Origin: CAMDTE01 sp964504345
GTDB taxonomy: Bacteria; Bacteroidota; Bacteroidia; Flavobacteriales; Schleiferiaceae
NCBI GenBank assembly: GCA_964504345.1
Contig: CAZDDX010000001.1
Location: 434,001 to 498,000 of the forward strand
Length of the DNA: 64,000 nucleotides
Reading direction: 5' to 3'
Shown here: in pieces, positions 42,197 through 51,873 of the stretch
Numbering within the stretch: the stretch's first letter is position 1
Layout: every line of letters begins with the position of its first letter
Made by a program: the position numbers and the translations under genes
Notes under the pieces: model-generated
What the model was told of the DNA's origin: nothing
Database searches by the model: none
Seen by the model: only the letters and a program-made list of their open reading frames with translations

Positions 42197-42208
42197 GGTG
42201 CTGTTTTG

Positions 42209-42223
42209 TACCTTGCAAAGGTA
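42209..42223. promoter_or_regulatory. Overlapping divergent promoter of rlmH and nadC
   Basis: The 15-bp near-palindrome TACCTTGCAAAGGTA carries a minus-strand TACCTTTG (42223-42216, exact TAnnTTTG) for rlmH and a plus-strand TACCTTGC (42209-42216, variant) for nadC. They are 19 and 18 nt from their start codons. The two -7 elements share a base, so only one polymerase could bind at a time. Confidence 0.6.
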
Positions 42224-42234
42224 GTTCACACCCC

Positions 42235-43143
42235 ATGGATGCCAATCATTTCTCCCCTTTTGAGCTCGTTTGCGGATCCCGCACGGAAGACGTAGATGCC
42301 CTGATTCGGGCGGCATTGGCTGAGGATTTGGGCACCGGACGGACGAGTTTTCCCGGGGACCACTCGGCCCTGGCGTGCTTTGGCCCTACCGAACGCGGAC
42401 GTGCGGTTCTGCGCGCTAAGGAAACGGGCGTTTTGGCCGGGGTGGATTTGGTTCCCTTGGTGCTTCAGGCGGTGGATGCCGCACTCGTGTGGAAACCCAA
42501 TTGTACCGACGGATCCCTTCTGGAACCGGGAACGGTGGTGGGTTGGGCGGAAGGTCCGTTGGTTTCGTTGTTGACGGCGGAGCGCACCTTGCTGAACTTT
42601 GTGCAGCGCCTGAGCGGCGTGGCTTCTGCTGCCCGGCGCTGGACGCAACTTGTGGAAGGCACGGGAGTGACGCTTTTGGACACCCGAAAAACCACCCCCG
42701 GCTGGCGAGACTTGGAAAAGTACGCGGTTCGAACCGGAGGCGCCCAGAACCACCGCCAAGGGTTGTACGACCTCATCATGCTCAAGGACAACCACATCGA
42801 CTTTTGCGGCGGCATTCCCCAAGCCGTGGAGCGCGTTCAAGCGTACCTGAAAAAACACGATCAATCGCTGCGCATTGAGGTGGAAGCCCGCTCCTTGGCC
42901 GATGTGGAGCTGGCCTTGAATACCCCGGGAATAGACATCCTGATGCTGGACAACTTCACCCCGGAACAATGCCGCGTTGCGGTGAAATTGATTGACGGTC
43001 GCTTGCAAACCGAAGCTTCGGGTGGCATTACGGAACAAACCCTCCGCGCTTATGCCGAAACAGGCGTAGACACTATTTCCCTGGGTGCATTGACGCACAG
43101 CGTAAAGAGTTTGGACTTGAACTTTAAAGCAGTTTGCGCATGA
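42235..43143 (+). CDS. nadC: Nicotinate-nucleotide pyrophosphorylase (carboxylating)
   Basis: Converts quinolinate and PRPP to nicotinate mononucleotide in NAD synthesis. The 302-residue enzyme has EDLGTGRTSF near 30-39, FVQRLSGVAS, the active-site stretch LDTRKTTPGWRDLEKYAV and MLKDNHIDFCGG, and the C-terminal EASGGITEQTLRAYAETGVD. Its stop overlaps the YihY gene start (ATGA). Confidence 0.96.
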   Translation: MDANHFSPFELVCGSRTEDVDALIRAALAEDLGTGRTSFPGDHSALACFGPTERGRAVLRAKETGVLAGVDLVPLVLQAVDAALVWKPNCTDGSLLEPGTVVGWAEGPLVSLLTAERTLLNFVQRLSGVASAARRWTQLVEGTGVTLLDTRKTTPGWRDLEKYAVRTGGAQNHRQGLYDLIMLKDNHIDFCGGIPQAVERVQAYLKKHDQSLRIEVEARSLADVELALNTPGIDILMLDNFTPEQCRVAVKLIDGRLQTEASGGITEQTLRAYAETGVDTISLGALTHSVKSLDLNFKAVCA

Positions 43144-44066
43144 ACGGTGTTTTGCGCACGGTGCAGCTTTGGCTCCAAAAAATTCGTCCTCCCTTTCTGG
43201 AAAACCTCAGCTTGTGGGACCTGGGGACCTTTTTTTACCGCGCACTGTACGAAGGAGCCGTATCCAGCCGGGCGGCTTCCGTTGCCTTCTCTTTCTTTAT
43301 GGCCCTTTTTCCGGGCGTCATTTTTGTCTTTACCCTCATTCCCTTCATTCCCATCGACGGTTTTCAAGAGGAGCTCTTTGCGTTGCTCCAAGACGTACTT
43401 CCGCCCAACAGTTTTGAAGCCACACAGTCCACCATCAACGACATCCTCACGGTTCAACGCGGAGACCTTTTGGGCCTCACCGTTTTGGCCGCTTTGATTT
43501 TCGCCACCAACGGCACCTTGGCCCTAATCGCCAACTTTACCCAAAGTGTTTACAACATTGGGCACCGCAATTTTTGGTCTCAGTACTTAGCTGCATTTAT
43601 CCTTACGGCTGTCTTGTCCGTTTTGTTGATCGCTGGAATTGCATTTTTGGTGGCCTCTGAGGGCCTCCTTGCCGCTTGGATGCACCACAGAACCCACTTG
43701 GGCACAGAATGGAAGCTGCTGATTGCTTGGCGCTACGCCATTCTCATTGCCTTGATTTTGTTGTCCGTTTCTTTGGTTTTCAAATACGGTCCTGCTTCTA
43801 AGGCGCCTTGGCGGTTGATCAGTCCGGGAGCCATTTTAGCCACAGTTTTGGTAGTGGCCTCGTCCGCCGCATTTGGGTTTTACGTGGCCCACTTTGCCCA
43901 ATACAACCAACTGTATGGTTCCATTGGCACGTTGCTGATCCTGCAGTTGTGGATCTACATCAACGCCATCGGTCTGATTGTAGGCTACGAATTGAACGCC
44001 AGTGTAGCGCAAGCACAGAAAATACACGCCAGCGACGCGTCGTCCGTTCCAACCGATTTACCTTAA
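43140..44066 (+). CDS. YihY/BrkB family inner-membrane protein
   Basis: A 308-residue polytopic protein of the YihY family (former 'ribonuclease BN' misannotation). It has about six membrane segments. Family features include FYRALYEGAVSSRAASVAFSF near 33-53, the LFPGVIF turn, and LLILQLWIYINAIGLIVGYELNA near the C-terminus. The role of the family is unclear. The ATG at 43140 overlaps the nadC stop by 4 nt. Confidence 0.9.
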   Translation: MNGVLRTVQLWLQKIRPPFLENLSLWDLGTFFYRALYEGAVSSRAASVAFSFFMALFPGVIFVFTLIPFIPIDGFQEELFALLQDVLPPNSFEATQSTINDILTVQRGDLLGLTVLAALIFATNGTLALIANFTQSVYNIGHRNFWSQYLAAFILTAVLSVLLIAGIAFLVASEGLLAAWMHHRTHLGTEWKLLIAWRYAILIALILLSVSLVFKYGPASKAPWRLISPGAILATVLVVASSAAFGFYVAHFAQYNQLYGSIGTLLILQLWIYINAIGLIVGYELNASVAQAQKIHASDASSVPTDLP

Positions 44067-44078
44067 CAATGTTTCCAA

Positions 44079-44522
44079 ATGAAAAAGTGCCTACTCCTGC
44101 TTGCCCTTCTGCTCAGCTTTAAAACCTTCGCGCAAAAGCAGGACCAACTCTTGGGCGTTTGGTTCAATGAGGAAAAAGACGGAAAAGTGGAAGTGTTCAA
44201 AAAGGCAGACGGCAAGTACTACGGCAAGATTGTTTGGGTGAAAAACGATTTCAATGAGGACGGCAGCAAGCCCAAGCGCGATCGAAAAAATCCGGAAGAA
44301 AAGTTGCGGAACCGAGTGCTCAACGGAATGGTGGTGCTCACGGGGCTTCAATGGAACAACGACGCCAAAGAATGGCAAGACGGTCAGATTTACGACACCA
44401 AATCCGGGAAGACGTATGCTTGTTATTGTAAACTTCAGTCCAACGGAACCCTCTATTTTAAAGGGTACGTCATGGGCATGACTTTTTTGGGGCGAAGCAC
44501 GGTTTGGACGCGGGCGAATTGA
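44079..44522 (+). CDS. DUF2147 exported protein
   Basis: A 147-residue protein with signal peptide (about 1-18, LLLALLLSFKTFAQ). The mature part has the DUF2147 pattern: LLGVWFNEEKDGKVEVFKK, DGKYYGKIVWVKN, VLTGLQWNNDAKEWQDGQIY and the terminal GRSTVWTR. The family forms a small beta-barrel, of unknown function. It follows the YihY gene by 12 nt and is likely co-transcribed with nadC. It converges on a glycosyltransferase gene with no terminator visible between them. Confidence 0.88.
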   Translation: MKKCLLLLALLLSFKTFAQKQDQLLGVWFNEEKDGKVEVFKKADGKYYGKIVWVKNDFNEDGSKPKRDRKNPEEKLRNRVLNGMVVLTGLQWNNDAKEWQDGQIYDTKSGKTYACYCKLQSNGTLYFKGYVMGMTFLGRSTVWTRAN

Positions 44523-44543
44523 TGGGTCAAACCCACTAATGGA

Positions 44544-45695
44544 TCAAACGATTTCCCGATAAACGGACAGCAGTTCAGCCCCTACCGCCTCCGGGGTAAA
44601 GCTATTCCGGTCAAAAACTTCAGCCCGCACGTGCGTACGGTTCTCTTCAAAAGATTGAATTCCGGCCAAAAAGGACTCCGAATTCAAGGCCGTGAGCACC
44701 CCAAACTCGGATTTCCACCACGAAAGATTCGCCGGGATTTCCGTACTCACCACCGGCAGACCGGTAGCTAAGGCTTCCCGTACCACCAATCCAAATGTTT
44801 CTTGCGTTGTGGGATGCAAAAAGAGATCTGACGTGCGCATCAAATCCCCAATGGCTTCTGGTGTTTGTGCACCGGCCCAATGAATGAAAGACTCCAGGCC
44901 TCGTTTGCGAGCCATCTTTTCCAATGCAGGACGTCGCGCCCCATCGCCCACGTGGGTCCAAAAGACCGCCACCTCCGGCCGATGGGAACGGTACCAAGCG
45001 AGAGCGTCCAAAATCCACTCCACGCGTTTGATGGCGGCGTTGCTGGGGATCAAACTCGCCACAGACAGCCAGCGCCAAACCGTGGGATTGTTGGTGGCTT
45101 CCGCACCCTCGGCGCGGTGGGTGTACGGGGCAAAATCTACCACGTTGGGCACCACAACCACCTTTTTAATGCCTTGAGCGCGCAAATCATTCGCCAAATG
45201 TTCGGAAACGGCCAAAACGCGTTGGGCACCGTCGTACGCGCGGCGCAGCTGCGCCCCAAAGAGCGGATGGCCCAACCAGCTTTGCGCCTTGGACCAATGT
45301 TCCGTGACTACGTAAGGCAGGCCCCAGCGTCGTGCCAAAACCTGGGCCAGCACTCCCCCGGGGAAACCAATGTTTCCGTGCACCAGATCCGGCCGGTTCA
45401 GGCTCGGCAGCTTTCGGAATGCTTGGCGAGCGGCCAATAAGGCCAGGAAACCCGGGGCGTGGCGCAAAAACTTCCAAAAAACGCTCCGAACCTCCCACGT
45501 AAACACGTTGGGTTCTGAGGTGATCCACCGGGAATGCCACCAACCGGAGCCGCGCTCCACATCCACAAAGAGCAGCTGCGCTTCTACCTGGTCGGCCGCC
45601 GCACGAAACTGAGCGCGGATGTAGGCCGCGCGGTACGGATGCGTTGGGTCCGGATACCAAGGCGTGAGCCACAGTACACGTGGAACCCGGCTCAC
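44544..45695 (-). CDS. GT4-family glycosyltransferase
   Basis: A 383-residue GT-B enzyme. The N-terminal acceptor domain starts RVLWLTPWYPDPTHPYRAAY and holds VHGNIGFPGG; the C-terminal donor domain has VAVFWTHVGDGARRPAL, HWAGAQTPEAIGDLMR and the Glu motif LHPTTQETFGLVVREALATGLPVV. It is the last of three genes sulfotransferase-flippase-glycosyltransferase. The GTG start at 45695 overlaps the flippase stop (GTGA), so they are coupled. A role in extending a lipid-linked glycan is inferred. Confidence 0.9.
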   Translation of the reverse strand: MSRVPRVLWLTPWYPDPTHPYRAAYIRAQFRAAADQVEAQLLFVDVERGSGWWHSRWITSEPNVFTWEVRSVFWKFLRHAPGFLALLAARQAFRKLPSLNRPDLVHGNIGFPGGVLAQVLARRWGLPYVVTEHWSKAQSWLGHPLFGAQLRRAYDGAQRVLAVSEHLANDLRAQGIKKVVVVPNVVDFAPYTHRAEGAEATNNPTVWRWLSVASLIPSNAAIKRVEWILDALAWYRSHRPEVAVFWTHVGDGARRPALEKMARKRGLESFIHWAGAQTPEAIGDLMRTSDLFLHPTTQETFGLVVREALATGLPVVSTEIPANLSWWKSEFGVLTALNSESFLAGIQSFEENRTHVRAEVFDRNSFTPEAVGAELLSVYREIV

Positions 45696-47179
45696 AGATT
45701 AGGCTGTTTGGGGAGGAATCGACGCGTCCAACCGTTCAACATTTGTTTAAAATCCGGCAACTCCGGCGATTGTAGGATCCACGCCAAAAAGAGGATTCCC
45801 TGCAGGCTCGCTTCCACAAGTGCGGCAAGCACCGTCCCGAACGGCAACCAGAGTAGCATTAAATGAACCCCCGCGGCCAAAACAAAATACAGCATTGCCC
45901 ATTGGGGCTTCACCCCAGACGGCCAAGCATGCAGCAGTTTTTGAACCAAGAATGCTTTGAATAGATTGTACGCCACCGCAGAGGCCACCAAAGCCCAGCC
46001 CATGGCAATGGTGCCGTAGCGCGGCAATGCCCACCAACCCAACGAAAACAGCAGGACAATGAGCAACGCGTTGGCCCAAAAATCCCACCGAAACAGTGGA
46101 CTGGCCAGCAACACCAAACCGGAAACCCCCGTGGCTACATGGATCAGCTGCGCCGCCGCCACCCAGAGTGCCAAATCAGAAACCCCGCGGTAGGAAGCCG
46201 GCAGGTACAACTCCACTGCCGGAAGTAAGGACCACAAGCCAAAAACCAGGAAGGCGGTTGCATAGAATTGATGTACGCCGCCGCGTCGGACCAAATTCAA
46301 AAGGGTTCCGGTGTCCGAACGAGACCACGCCTCCGCAATCAGGGGCCGGAGGGAGTACCCCATGGCTTTGGCCGGCACCGAGACCACCACCCCCAATTGA
46401 AAAGCAATGCTGTACCGGGCCACTTCGGCCAAATTCAAACGCTTGCCAATGAGGACCACGTCCAATTGCCCCATAACCATCTGAGCACCGGCGGTCAAAA
46501 CCATGAATCCCGCATACGCCAAGAAGGCGCGCCACGGCAAGTTGGACCAGTCCCACCCCACCCGAATCCACTTTCGCGCATATACCACCAGAACGACGGT
46601 CAACAGCACGTGGCCGGCGGTAACCCACCACAAAAATTGAAGAAAAGTGAGTCCGCCGAGTACCAGGGCCAGCGCCCCCAGGGTCAAAACGGATTTCCGG
46701 CCCACGTCCTTGATCCACTGCGGGGCCACCACACGGTAGGCGGATTGAGCCTGGCTCGCCACCAACTCAAAGAGCACGTAGGAGGCCACCAAGGCCCACA
46801 AAGGCGCCCAGCCCCACCCAAAACGCGGGTTGTTCACGGCTGCGGCCACCCAGCCGTCCCCTTTCCAAAGCCCCAGGGCCCCCAACGCCAACAGCACCAC
46901 CGCTGCGGAGGCCAAACCGGCGCCAAAAAGATCTGCTTTGCGCTCCGGCGCTACCCGCGGAGCAAAAGTCACCAAGGCGTGTGGATACCCCAAATGGGCG
47001 AAGGCACCTACCAAAAGGGCTGCAGACAAAATCCATCGGACAAAACCAAACCCATCGGGATCCGCTGCAAAGGCCCAAGGCAACAAAACCAAGGCGTTGA
47101 CGGCTCCCACCACCACCCCCAGGTAGCCGCCCACGGCGTTCCAAATACTCTGTCTTTTTACGATCCCCACACCGACCAA
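45692..47179 (-). CDS. Wzx-like polysaccharide flippase (MOP superfamily)
   Basis: A 495-residue integral membrane protein with 12-14 hydrophobic segments, beginning KRQSIWNAVGGYLGVVVGAVN, as in O-antigen and exopolysaccharide flippases that move lipid-linked glycans to the periplasm. FMVLTAGAQMVMGQLDVVLIGKRL is the central conserved region. The start is uncertain: the ATG at 47179 overlaps the sulfotransferase gene by 22 nt and an in-frame GTG at 47170 is an alternative. Confidence 0.85.
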   Translation of the reverse strand: MVGVGIVKRQSIWNAVGGYLGVVVGAVNALVLLPWAFAADPDGFGFVRWILSAALLVGAFAHLGYPHALVTFAPRVAPERKADLFGAGLASAAVVLLALGALGLWKGDGWVAAAVNNPRFGWGWAPLWALVASYVLFELVASQAQSAYRVVAPQWIKDVGRKSVLTLGALALVLGGLTFLQFLWWVTAGHVLLTVVLVVYARKWIRVGWDWSNLPWRAFLAYAGFMVLTAGAQMVMGQLDVVLIGKRLNLAEVARYSIAFQLGVVVSVPAKAMGYSLRPLIAEAWSRSDTGTLLNLVRRGGVHQFYATAFLVFGLWSLLPAVELYLPASYRGVSDLALWVAAAQLIHVATGVSGLVLLASPLFRWDFWANALLIVLLFSLGWWALPRYGTIAMGWALVASAVAYNLFKAFLVQKLLHAWPSGVKPQWAMLYFVLAAGVHLMLLWLPFGTVLAALVEASLQGILFLAWILQSPELPDFKQMLNGWTRRFLPKQPNL

Positions 47180-48006
47180 TCCAAGTCCGGAAAAAGGGCC
47201 TCCAATCCCGGTTGCAGCGAGCGGTATTGAGCGCTCACCTCTGCGCGCACACGGTCGTCATCGGGGTCCTTGGCGGGCATTTTTCCGGCGTTCATTTTCA
47301 AATACAGCGGCAACAAGGCTTCCTGCACGGAATGGGGAACGTACCGCTGGAGCGCCAACCCCAGGCGGTGCAAACGCTTGGAGCGGATGGCCACCGTCTC
47401 GTTGTGCTGCACAAAGGAATAGTTGGCGTAAAAGCCCGGATCCACGTTCAAAAAACGCGCCATGCGCTCCATTTCCCCGTGCGGATTGCGCAGTAAAGAT
47501 TCAAAAAGCACCACGTGCAATCGATCCGCACCCAAAGCCTCCTGCCACGGCCTCAGCCAGTGCGCGTAATCGCCATGCTGCAGCAAGACGGGATCACTGG
47601 CGTATTCGGCATAAGACTGGTTTATTCGCTTGGTTCGGAAACGTTCAAAACGGTATTGGCTGTAGAGTCGGGCCGACGGTTCCCGCAAAATCACGATGCA
47701 TTTGGGACGGGACGGCAGCGCCGGAATGTGCTTCAATGCCTGCTGGTAGTACAAATAGGGAGCCGTGGCTTCCAAAACCACCGGGGCCTGAGCGCAGCCC
47801 TTGAAGTACGCAGCGTACGCGCTTATACCGTGTTCCAGAACATTGGCCGAACGGTTGAATCGGTTGACGTCGTCGGCAAAAAAGAAGGTCTCTTTGACCG
47901 GAGAAGCGCAGATTTCCGGGTGGGCAGACAGCCAAAAATAGAGGGAACTGGTCCCGCATTTGGGCGCACCGATGACCACTGCATTGGGAAAGGTGAGGTT
48001 GTTCAT
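47158..48006 (-). CDS. Sulfotransferase-fold protein
   Basis: A 282-residue PAPS-dependent sulfotransferase-like protein. The 5'-phosphosulfate loop GAPKCGTSSL is at 13-22, VKETFFFADD follows, and the 3'-phosphate part is VILREPSARLYSQYRF. The ATG at 48006 is right before the conserved core; longer starts cross the promoter region of the divergent gene. Being first in a set with a flippase and a glycosyltransferase, it probably sulfates a surface glycan or its precursor. Acceptor unknown. Confidence 0.85.
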   Translation of the reverse strand: MNNLTFPNAVVIGAPKCGTSSLYFWLSAHPEICASPVKETFFFADDVNRFNRSANVLEHGISAYAAYFKGCAQAPVVLEATAPYLYYQQALKHIPALPSRPKCIVILREPSARLYSQYRFERFRTKRINQSYAEYASDPVLLQHGDYAHWLRPWQEALGADRLHVVLFESLLRNPHGEMERMARFLNVDPGFYANYSFVQHNETVAIRSKRLHRLGLALQRYVPHSVQEALLPLYLKMNAGKMPAKDPDDDRVRAEVSAQYRSLQPGLEALFPDLDWSVWGS

Positions 48007-48067
48007 TCCAACCCCAAAGTAACGGCCAATTCTTCGTAAACTTGTGCATTCTTGTAACCCCTTACTC

Positions 48068-50560
48068 ATGAACGCTCTCTTTTCCTGGAAATCCAACCGC
48101 AATTGGTTGTTGCCCGTACTGGTTTTGGCCGCTTTGAATGTGGTTTATTTTGCTCCGGTGGTCTTCCAAAACAAGTCCATACCGCAGGATGATATTCTGA
48201 TGGGCCTGGCCAAAGGCAAGGAAATTGTGGATTACCGGGAAGCTACCGGGGAGGAGCCGCTCTGGACCAATTCCATGTTCAGCGGCATGCCCACCTTCCA
48301 GGTGTCCACCCTCTACCCCAACAATGTTTTGGGGTACTTCCAAACGGCCATCAGCACCGTTTTGGGCCTGGATTCCGGCATTTACATCATCGCCACCCTC
48401 ATGATAGGCTTCTTCTTTCTGCTGCGCGGTGAGAAGGTGGATCCGGGACTGGCGGTGGTGGGCGCCATCGCTTTTGGCTTCAGCGCCTTCTTCATCATTT
48501 CCTTGGCGGCCGGCCACAACGCCAAAATCCGCACCGCGGCCTACATGGCACCGCTCCTCTTGGGCGTTTTGCTCACCTTGCGCGGACGTTTGGCCTTGGG
48601 TTTTGCGCTGACCGCCTTGTTCACCGGAATGAGCATCCACGCCAACCACTTCCAGATTACTTTTTACACGGCCCTGCCCATTCTGGCCATGGTGGTGGCT
48701 TTTGGCGTTCATGCGTTTCGCACCGGAACGGCGGGCGGATGGGCCAAGCAGTTGGTGGTTCTCGCTCTGGCGGCGCTGGTGGGTATTGGACCCAACATCG
48801 GCAACCTGTGGAGCTCTTATGCGTATACCAAGGCGTCCATGCGCGGTGGGCATTCGGATTTAACGCCGGAACAAACCGACGGTTCCGCACAGAAACCCGC
48901 AGCGGGTTTGGATTTTGACTACGCCATGAGCTGGTCCTACGGCGTCAGCGAAACGTTGAATCTCTTCGTTCCCAACCTCATGGGCGGCGGGGCCAAACAG
49001 TCCTATGCAGATACAGAAACGTACCAGTTTGTGGAAGGCGCACTGCGCCAACAGGGCTACAGCGGCAAGGCGTTGGAGGCCAATTCCAATCAATTGGTGG
49101 GCTCCCGCATGTACTGGGGAGATCAATCGTTGGTCAACGGAGCCTACTACGTGGGCGCGGTGGTCTTCTTTTTGTTTGTTTTGGGCTTGTTGGTGGTGCG
49201 CGGTCCCACGCGCAACTGGGCGTTGGCGGCTTTGCTTTTGAGTGCCGTTTTGGCCTGGGGCAAAAATGCAGAATTCATCAACCGTATGGTGTTCGACTAC
49301 CTCCCGCTCTACAACAAATTCCGCGTTCCCTCCATGGCGTTGGTGGTGGCCTTTCTGGTCATTCCCTACCTGGGTTTTGTGGGCCTGCAGACGTGGATGA
49401 ACGGCAACCAAGGGCGCGAGTGGCTGCAAAAGCGTTTGCTTTGGGCGCTATACATCACCGGCGGACTCAGCCTTTTGTTGGCACTTTTTGGCCCGGCGTT
49501 TTTGTCTTTGGAAAGTCCGCGCGACGCCGGATTTGGCCAAGAGGGATTCGATCTGAACATGCTTCGTTCGGATCGCGAGGCTCTGCTGCGCAATTCCGCC
49601 TTTAGCACCCTGCTTTTTGTGGTACTGACGGCTGCTTTATTGTGGGGACATTTGCTGGGCAAAGTCAAAACCCTCCATGTGGTGCTGGGACTGGGTGCCT
49701 TGGTTTTGGTGGATCAGTGGCGGTTTGACCGCGACCAACTGGGCAGCGAAGAATTTGTATCCAGTCGGGACTACGAAGCCGCTTTTGCCCCCTCGCAGGC
49801 GGATTTGTTGATCCAAAAAGACACGGATCCCCACTACCGCGTGTTCAATACCAGTGCGGGCCTCACCTCCGATTCCTACACCTCCTACCACCACAAAAGC
49901 GTGGGCGGGTACCACGGCGCCAAACTGGCCCGCTACCAAGATTTGATCGATCGGCAACTGAGCAAGGGCAACCTTTCTGTCTACAACATGCTCAACACCA
50001 AGTGGTTCATTGTCAAAGACAACAACAACCAGCCCATCGCCCAACCCAATTTGGCGGCCTGCGGACACGCTTGGTTCCCCGCGGAAGTGAACCGCGTAGA
50101 CGGTCCGGACGCCGCCATGGCGGCACTCACGGATTTTGATCCCCAGCGTACGGCCGTGGTGGACGCGCAGGACGTTGCCCCAGACGTTGCCTTGCCGGTA
50201 GGCGTGGATTCCGCCGCGCAAATCGGCTTAAAAACCTACGACCCCAAAACCCTAACGTACACCGTTCGCGGCTGCACCGCGGACCGTTTGGCGGTATTCT
50301 CCGAACTGTTCTACGAGGTTCCCGGTCAGCGCTGGATTGCGGAGGCCGACGGCAAGGAAGTGGACGTCATCCGGGTGAATTACGTGCTGCGTGCGGCCGT
50401 TTTGCCTGCCGGCACGAAGGAGGTAGTGTTTCGTTTTGAACCTACCACCTACACCACCGGAGAACAAATTGACTTGGGCTTTAGCATCTTGTTGGTCCTG
50501 GCCTTGGCCGGGGCGTTTTGGCAAGAACTGCGCAACCGAAAAGTGGCAAGCGCGGCTTGA
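48068..50560 (+). CDS. YfhO-family membrane protein (GT-C-like)
   Basis: An 830-residue polytopic protein. The N-terminal half has many membrane helices and family motifs: LNVVYFAPVVF, the acidic loop IPQDDILMGLAKGKE, MFSGMPTFQVS and FMISLAAGHNAKIRT-like text at FIISLAAGHNAKIRT. The last 250 residues are a soluble beta-rich domain (DPHYRVFNTS ... VVFRFEPTTY). YfhO proteins have a GT-C-like fold and are thought to glycosylate lipids or polymers. The ATG at 48068 fits homology. Its stop overlaps the next start by 1 nt. Confidence 0.88.
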   Translation: MNALFSWKSNRNWLLPVLVLAALNVVYFAPVVFQNKSIPQDDILMGLAKGKEIVDYREATGEEPLWTNSMFSGMPTFQVSTLYPNNVLGYFQTAISTVLGLDSGIYIIATLMIGFFFLLRGEKVDPGLAVVGAIAFGFSAFFIISLAAGHNAKIRTAAYMAPLLLGVLLTLRGRLALGFALTALFTGMSIHANHFQITFYTALPILAMVVAFGVHAFRTGTAGGWAKQLVVLALAALVGIGPNIGNLWSSYAYTKASMRGGHSDLTPEQTDGSAQKPAAGLDFDYAMSWSYGVSETLNLFVPNLMGGGAKQSYADTETYQFVEGALRQQGYSGKALEANSNQLVGSRMYWGDQSLVNGAYYVGAVVFFLFVLGLLVVRGPTRNWALAALLLSAVLAWGKNAEFINRMVFDYLPLYNKFRVPSMALVVAFLVIPYLGFVGLQTWMNGNQGREWLQKRLLWALYITGGLSLLLALFGPAFLSLESPRDAGFGQEGFDLNMLRSDREALLRNSAFSTLLFVVLTAALLWGHLLGKVKTLHVVLGLGALVLVDQWRFDRDQLGSEEFVSSRDYEAAFAPSQADLLIQKDTDPHYRVFNTSAGLTSDSYTSYHHKSVGGYHGAKLARYQDLIDRQLSKGNLSVYNMLNTKWFIVKDNNNQPIAQPNLAACGHAWFPAEVNRVDGPDAAMAALTDFDPQRTAVVDAQDVAPDVALPVGVDSAAQIGLKTYDPKTLTYTVRGCTADRLAVFSELFYEVPGQRWIAEADGKEVDVIRVNYVLRAAVLPAGTKEVVFRFEPTTYTTGEQIDLGFSILLVLALAGAFWQELRNRKVASAA

Positions 50561-51873
50561 TGGCCGGAAAAATTCTCATCGTAACGTACTACTGGCCGCC
50601 GGCGGGAGGTCCAGGCGTGCAGCGCTGGCTGAAAACCGCCAAGGAATGGCAGCGCAGCGGGCAGGAATTAACCGTTCTGACCGTAGATCCGGCCGCAGCC
50701 ACCTATCCGGTGCAAGACGAATCGCTGTTGCAGGAGGTTGCGGAAATCAGAACGGTAACCACTCCCGCCACCGATTGGTTTGCCGCCTACCAGCGCCTTA
50801 CGGGGCGCAAAGAGGTTCCGTACTCTGGATTTGCCAATCAGGCCGGAAAACCGGGGCCTCTGCAGGCCTTGTCTCGTTTTGTTCGCGGGAATTTCTTCTT
50901 GCCGGATCCGCGCAAAGGCTGGAACCGCCACGCCCTGCGCACCGCCCGGCAGCTGCTCTCCGAAGGAGGATACACCGACGTCATCACCACCGGGCCGCCA
51001 CACTCCACCCACCTCATCGGCCGGCAACTCCAGCGGGAAAAGGGCATCGCGTGGACCGCCGATTTCCGGGACCCGTGGACGGACATTTACTACTACGACC
51101 GCTTCTACCCTACCTCGTGGGCACGCGCGCACGACCGAAAACTGGAACGCACGGTGTTGGAAGAAGCCCGGCGAGTCTTGGTGGTCAGCGAAGACCTCAA
51201 GCGCACCTTGGTGGGCAAATCCAGCCGGGTGGACGCCGCCAAATTCTTGGTGCTTCCCAACGGATACGACCCGGAAGACTTTGATCCGAACCGAAAACCA
51301 CCCACCGAGCCCCATACCCCCGTTCTGGCCTACACCGGAACCCTGTCCCTGCAGTACCCGGTTGCGGCCCTGGTGTCCTCCTTCCAACAAACCCTGCGCC
51401 AAGGCAAATCCTTTGTCTTCCGAATGGCCGGAAAACCGGCCGACGAAGCTGTGGACGCCTTGCATGCCTTGGAACGCGAATTCCCCGACGACTTCCGCCT
51501 GGAGCTCATGGGGTACCTCCCCCATCGGGAGTCGGTTCAACTGCTTCAATCCGCAGACCTACTGGTGCTTTTGATCCCGGACCTCCCCAACAACCGCGGG
51601 ATTCTCACCGGCAAACTGTTTGAATACCTGGGAACCGGCAGGCCCGTATGGGGCTTTGGACCGGAAACCGACGGCGATGCCCAACAACTGCTTTTGGAAA
51701 ACCGCGCCGGATCCTTGTTCGACCCCACCGACGACGGTTGCCAGCGCGCTGCTCAGGCCCTTCAAAAGGCATTGGACAAACCCGGAACGGGCGCGGCAGA
51801 TCCGTCCACCTACACGCGAGCTGCTTTGGCGCAGAAGTTATTGAATTGGATGCAATCAACCCTCGATTCATGA
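50560..51873 (+). CDS. GT4-family glycosyltransferase
   Basis: A 437-residue GT-B enzyme starting MAGKILIVTYYWPPAGGPGVQRW, with DFRDPWTDIYYYDRF in the acceptor domain and LPNGYDPEDFDP, YTGTLSLQYP and LTGKLFEYLGTGRPVWGFGP in the donor domain. Bacteroidota homologues often sit in polysaccharide loci. It overlaps YfhO by 1 nt and the next gene by 4 nt, so the three form one translational unit. Confidence 0.92.
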   Translation: MAGKILIVTYYWPPAGGPGVQRWLKTAKEWQRSGQELTVLTVDPAAATYPVQDESLLQEVAEIRTVTTPATDWFAAYQRLTGRKEVPYSGFANQAGKPGPLQALSRFVRGNFFLPDPRKGWNRHALRTARQLLSEGGYTDVITTGPPHSTHLIGRQLQREKGIAWTADFRDPWTDIYYYDRFYPTSWARAHDRKLERTVLEEARRVLVVSEDLKRTLVGKSSRVDAAKFLVLPNGYDPEDFDPNRKPPTEPHTPVLAYTGTLSLQYPVAALVSSFQQTLRQGKSFVFRMAGKPADEAVDALHALEREFPDDFRLELMGYLPHRESVQLLQSADLLVLLIPDLPNNRGILTGKLFEYLGTGRPVWGFGPETDGDAQQLLLENRAGSLFDPTDDGCQRAAQALQKALDKPGTGAADPSTYTRAALAQKLLNWMQSTLDS

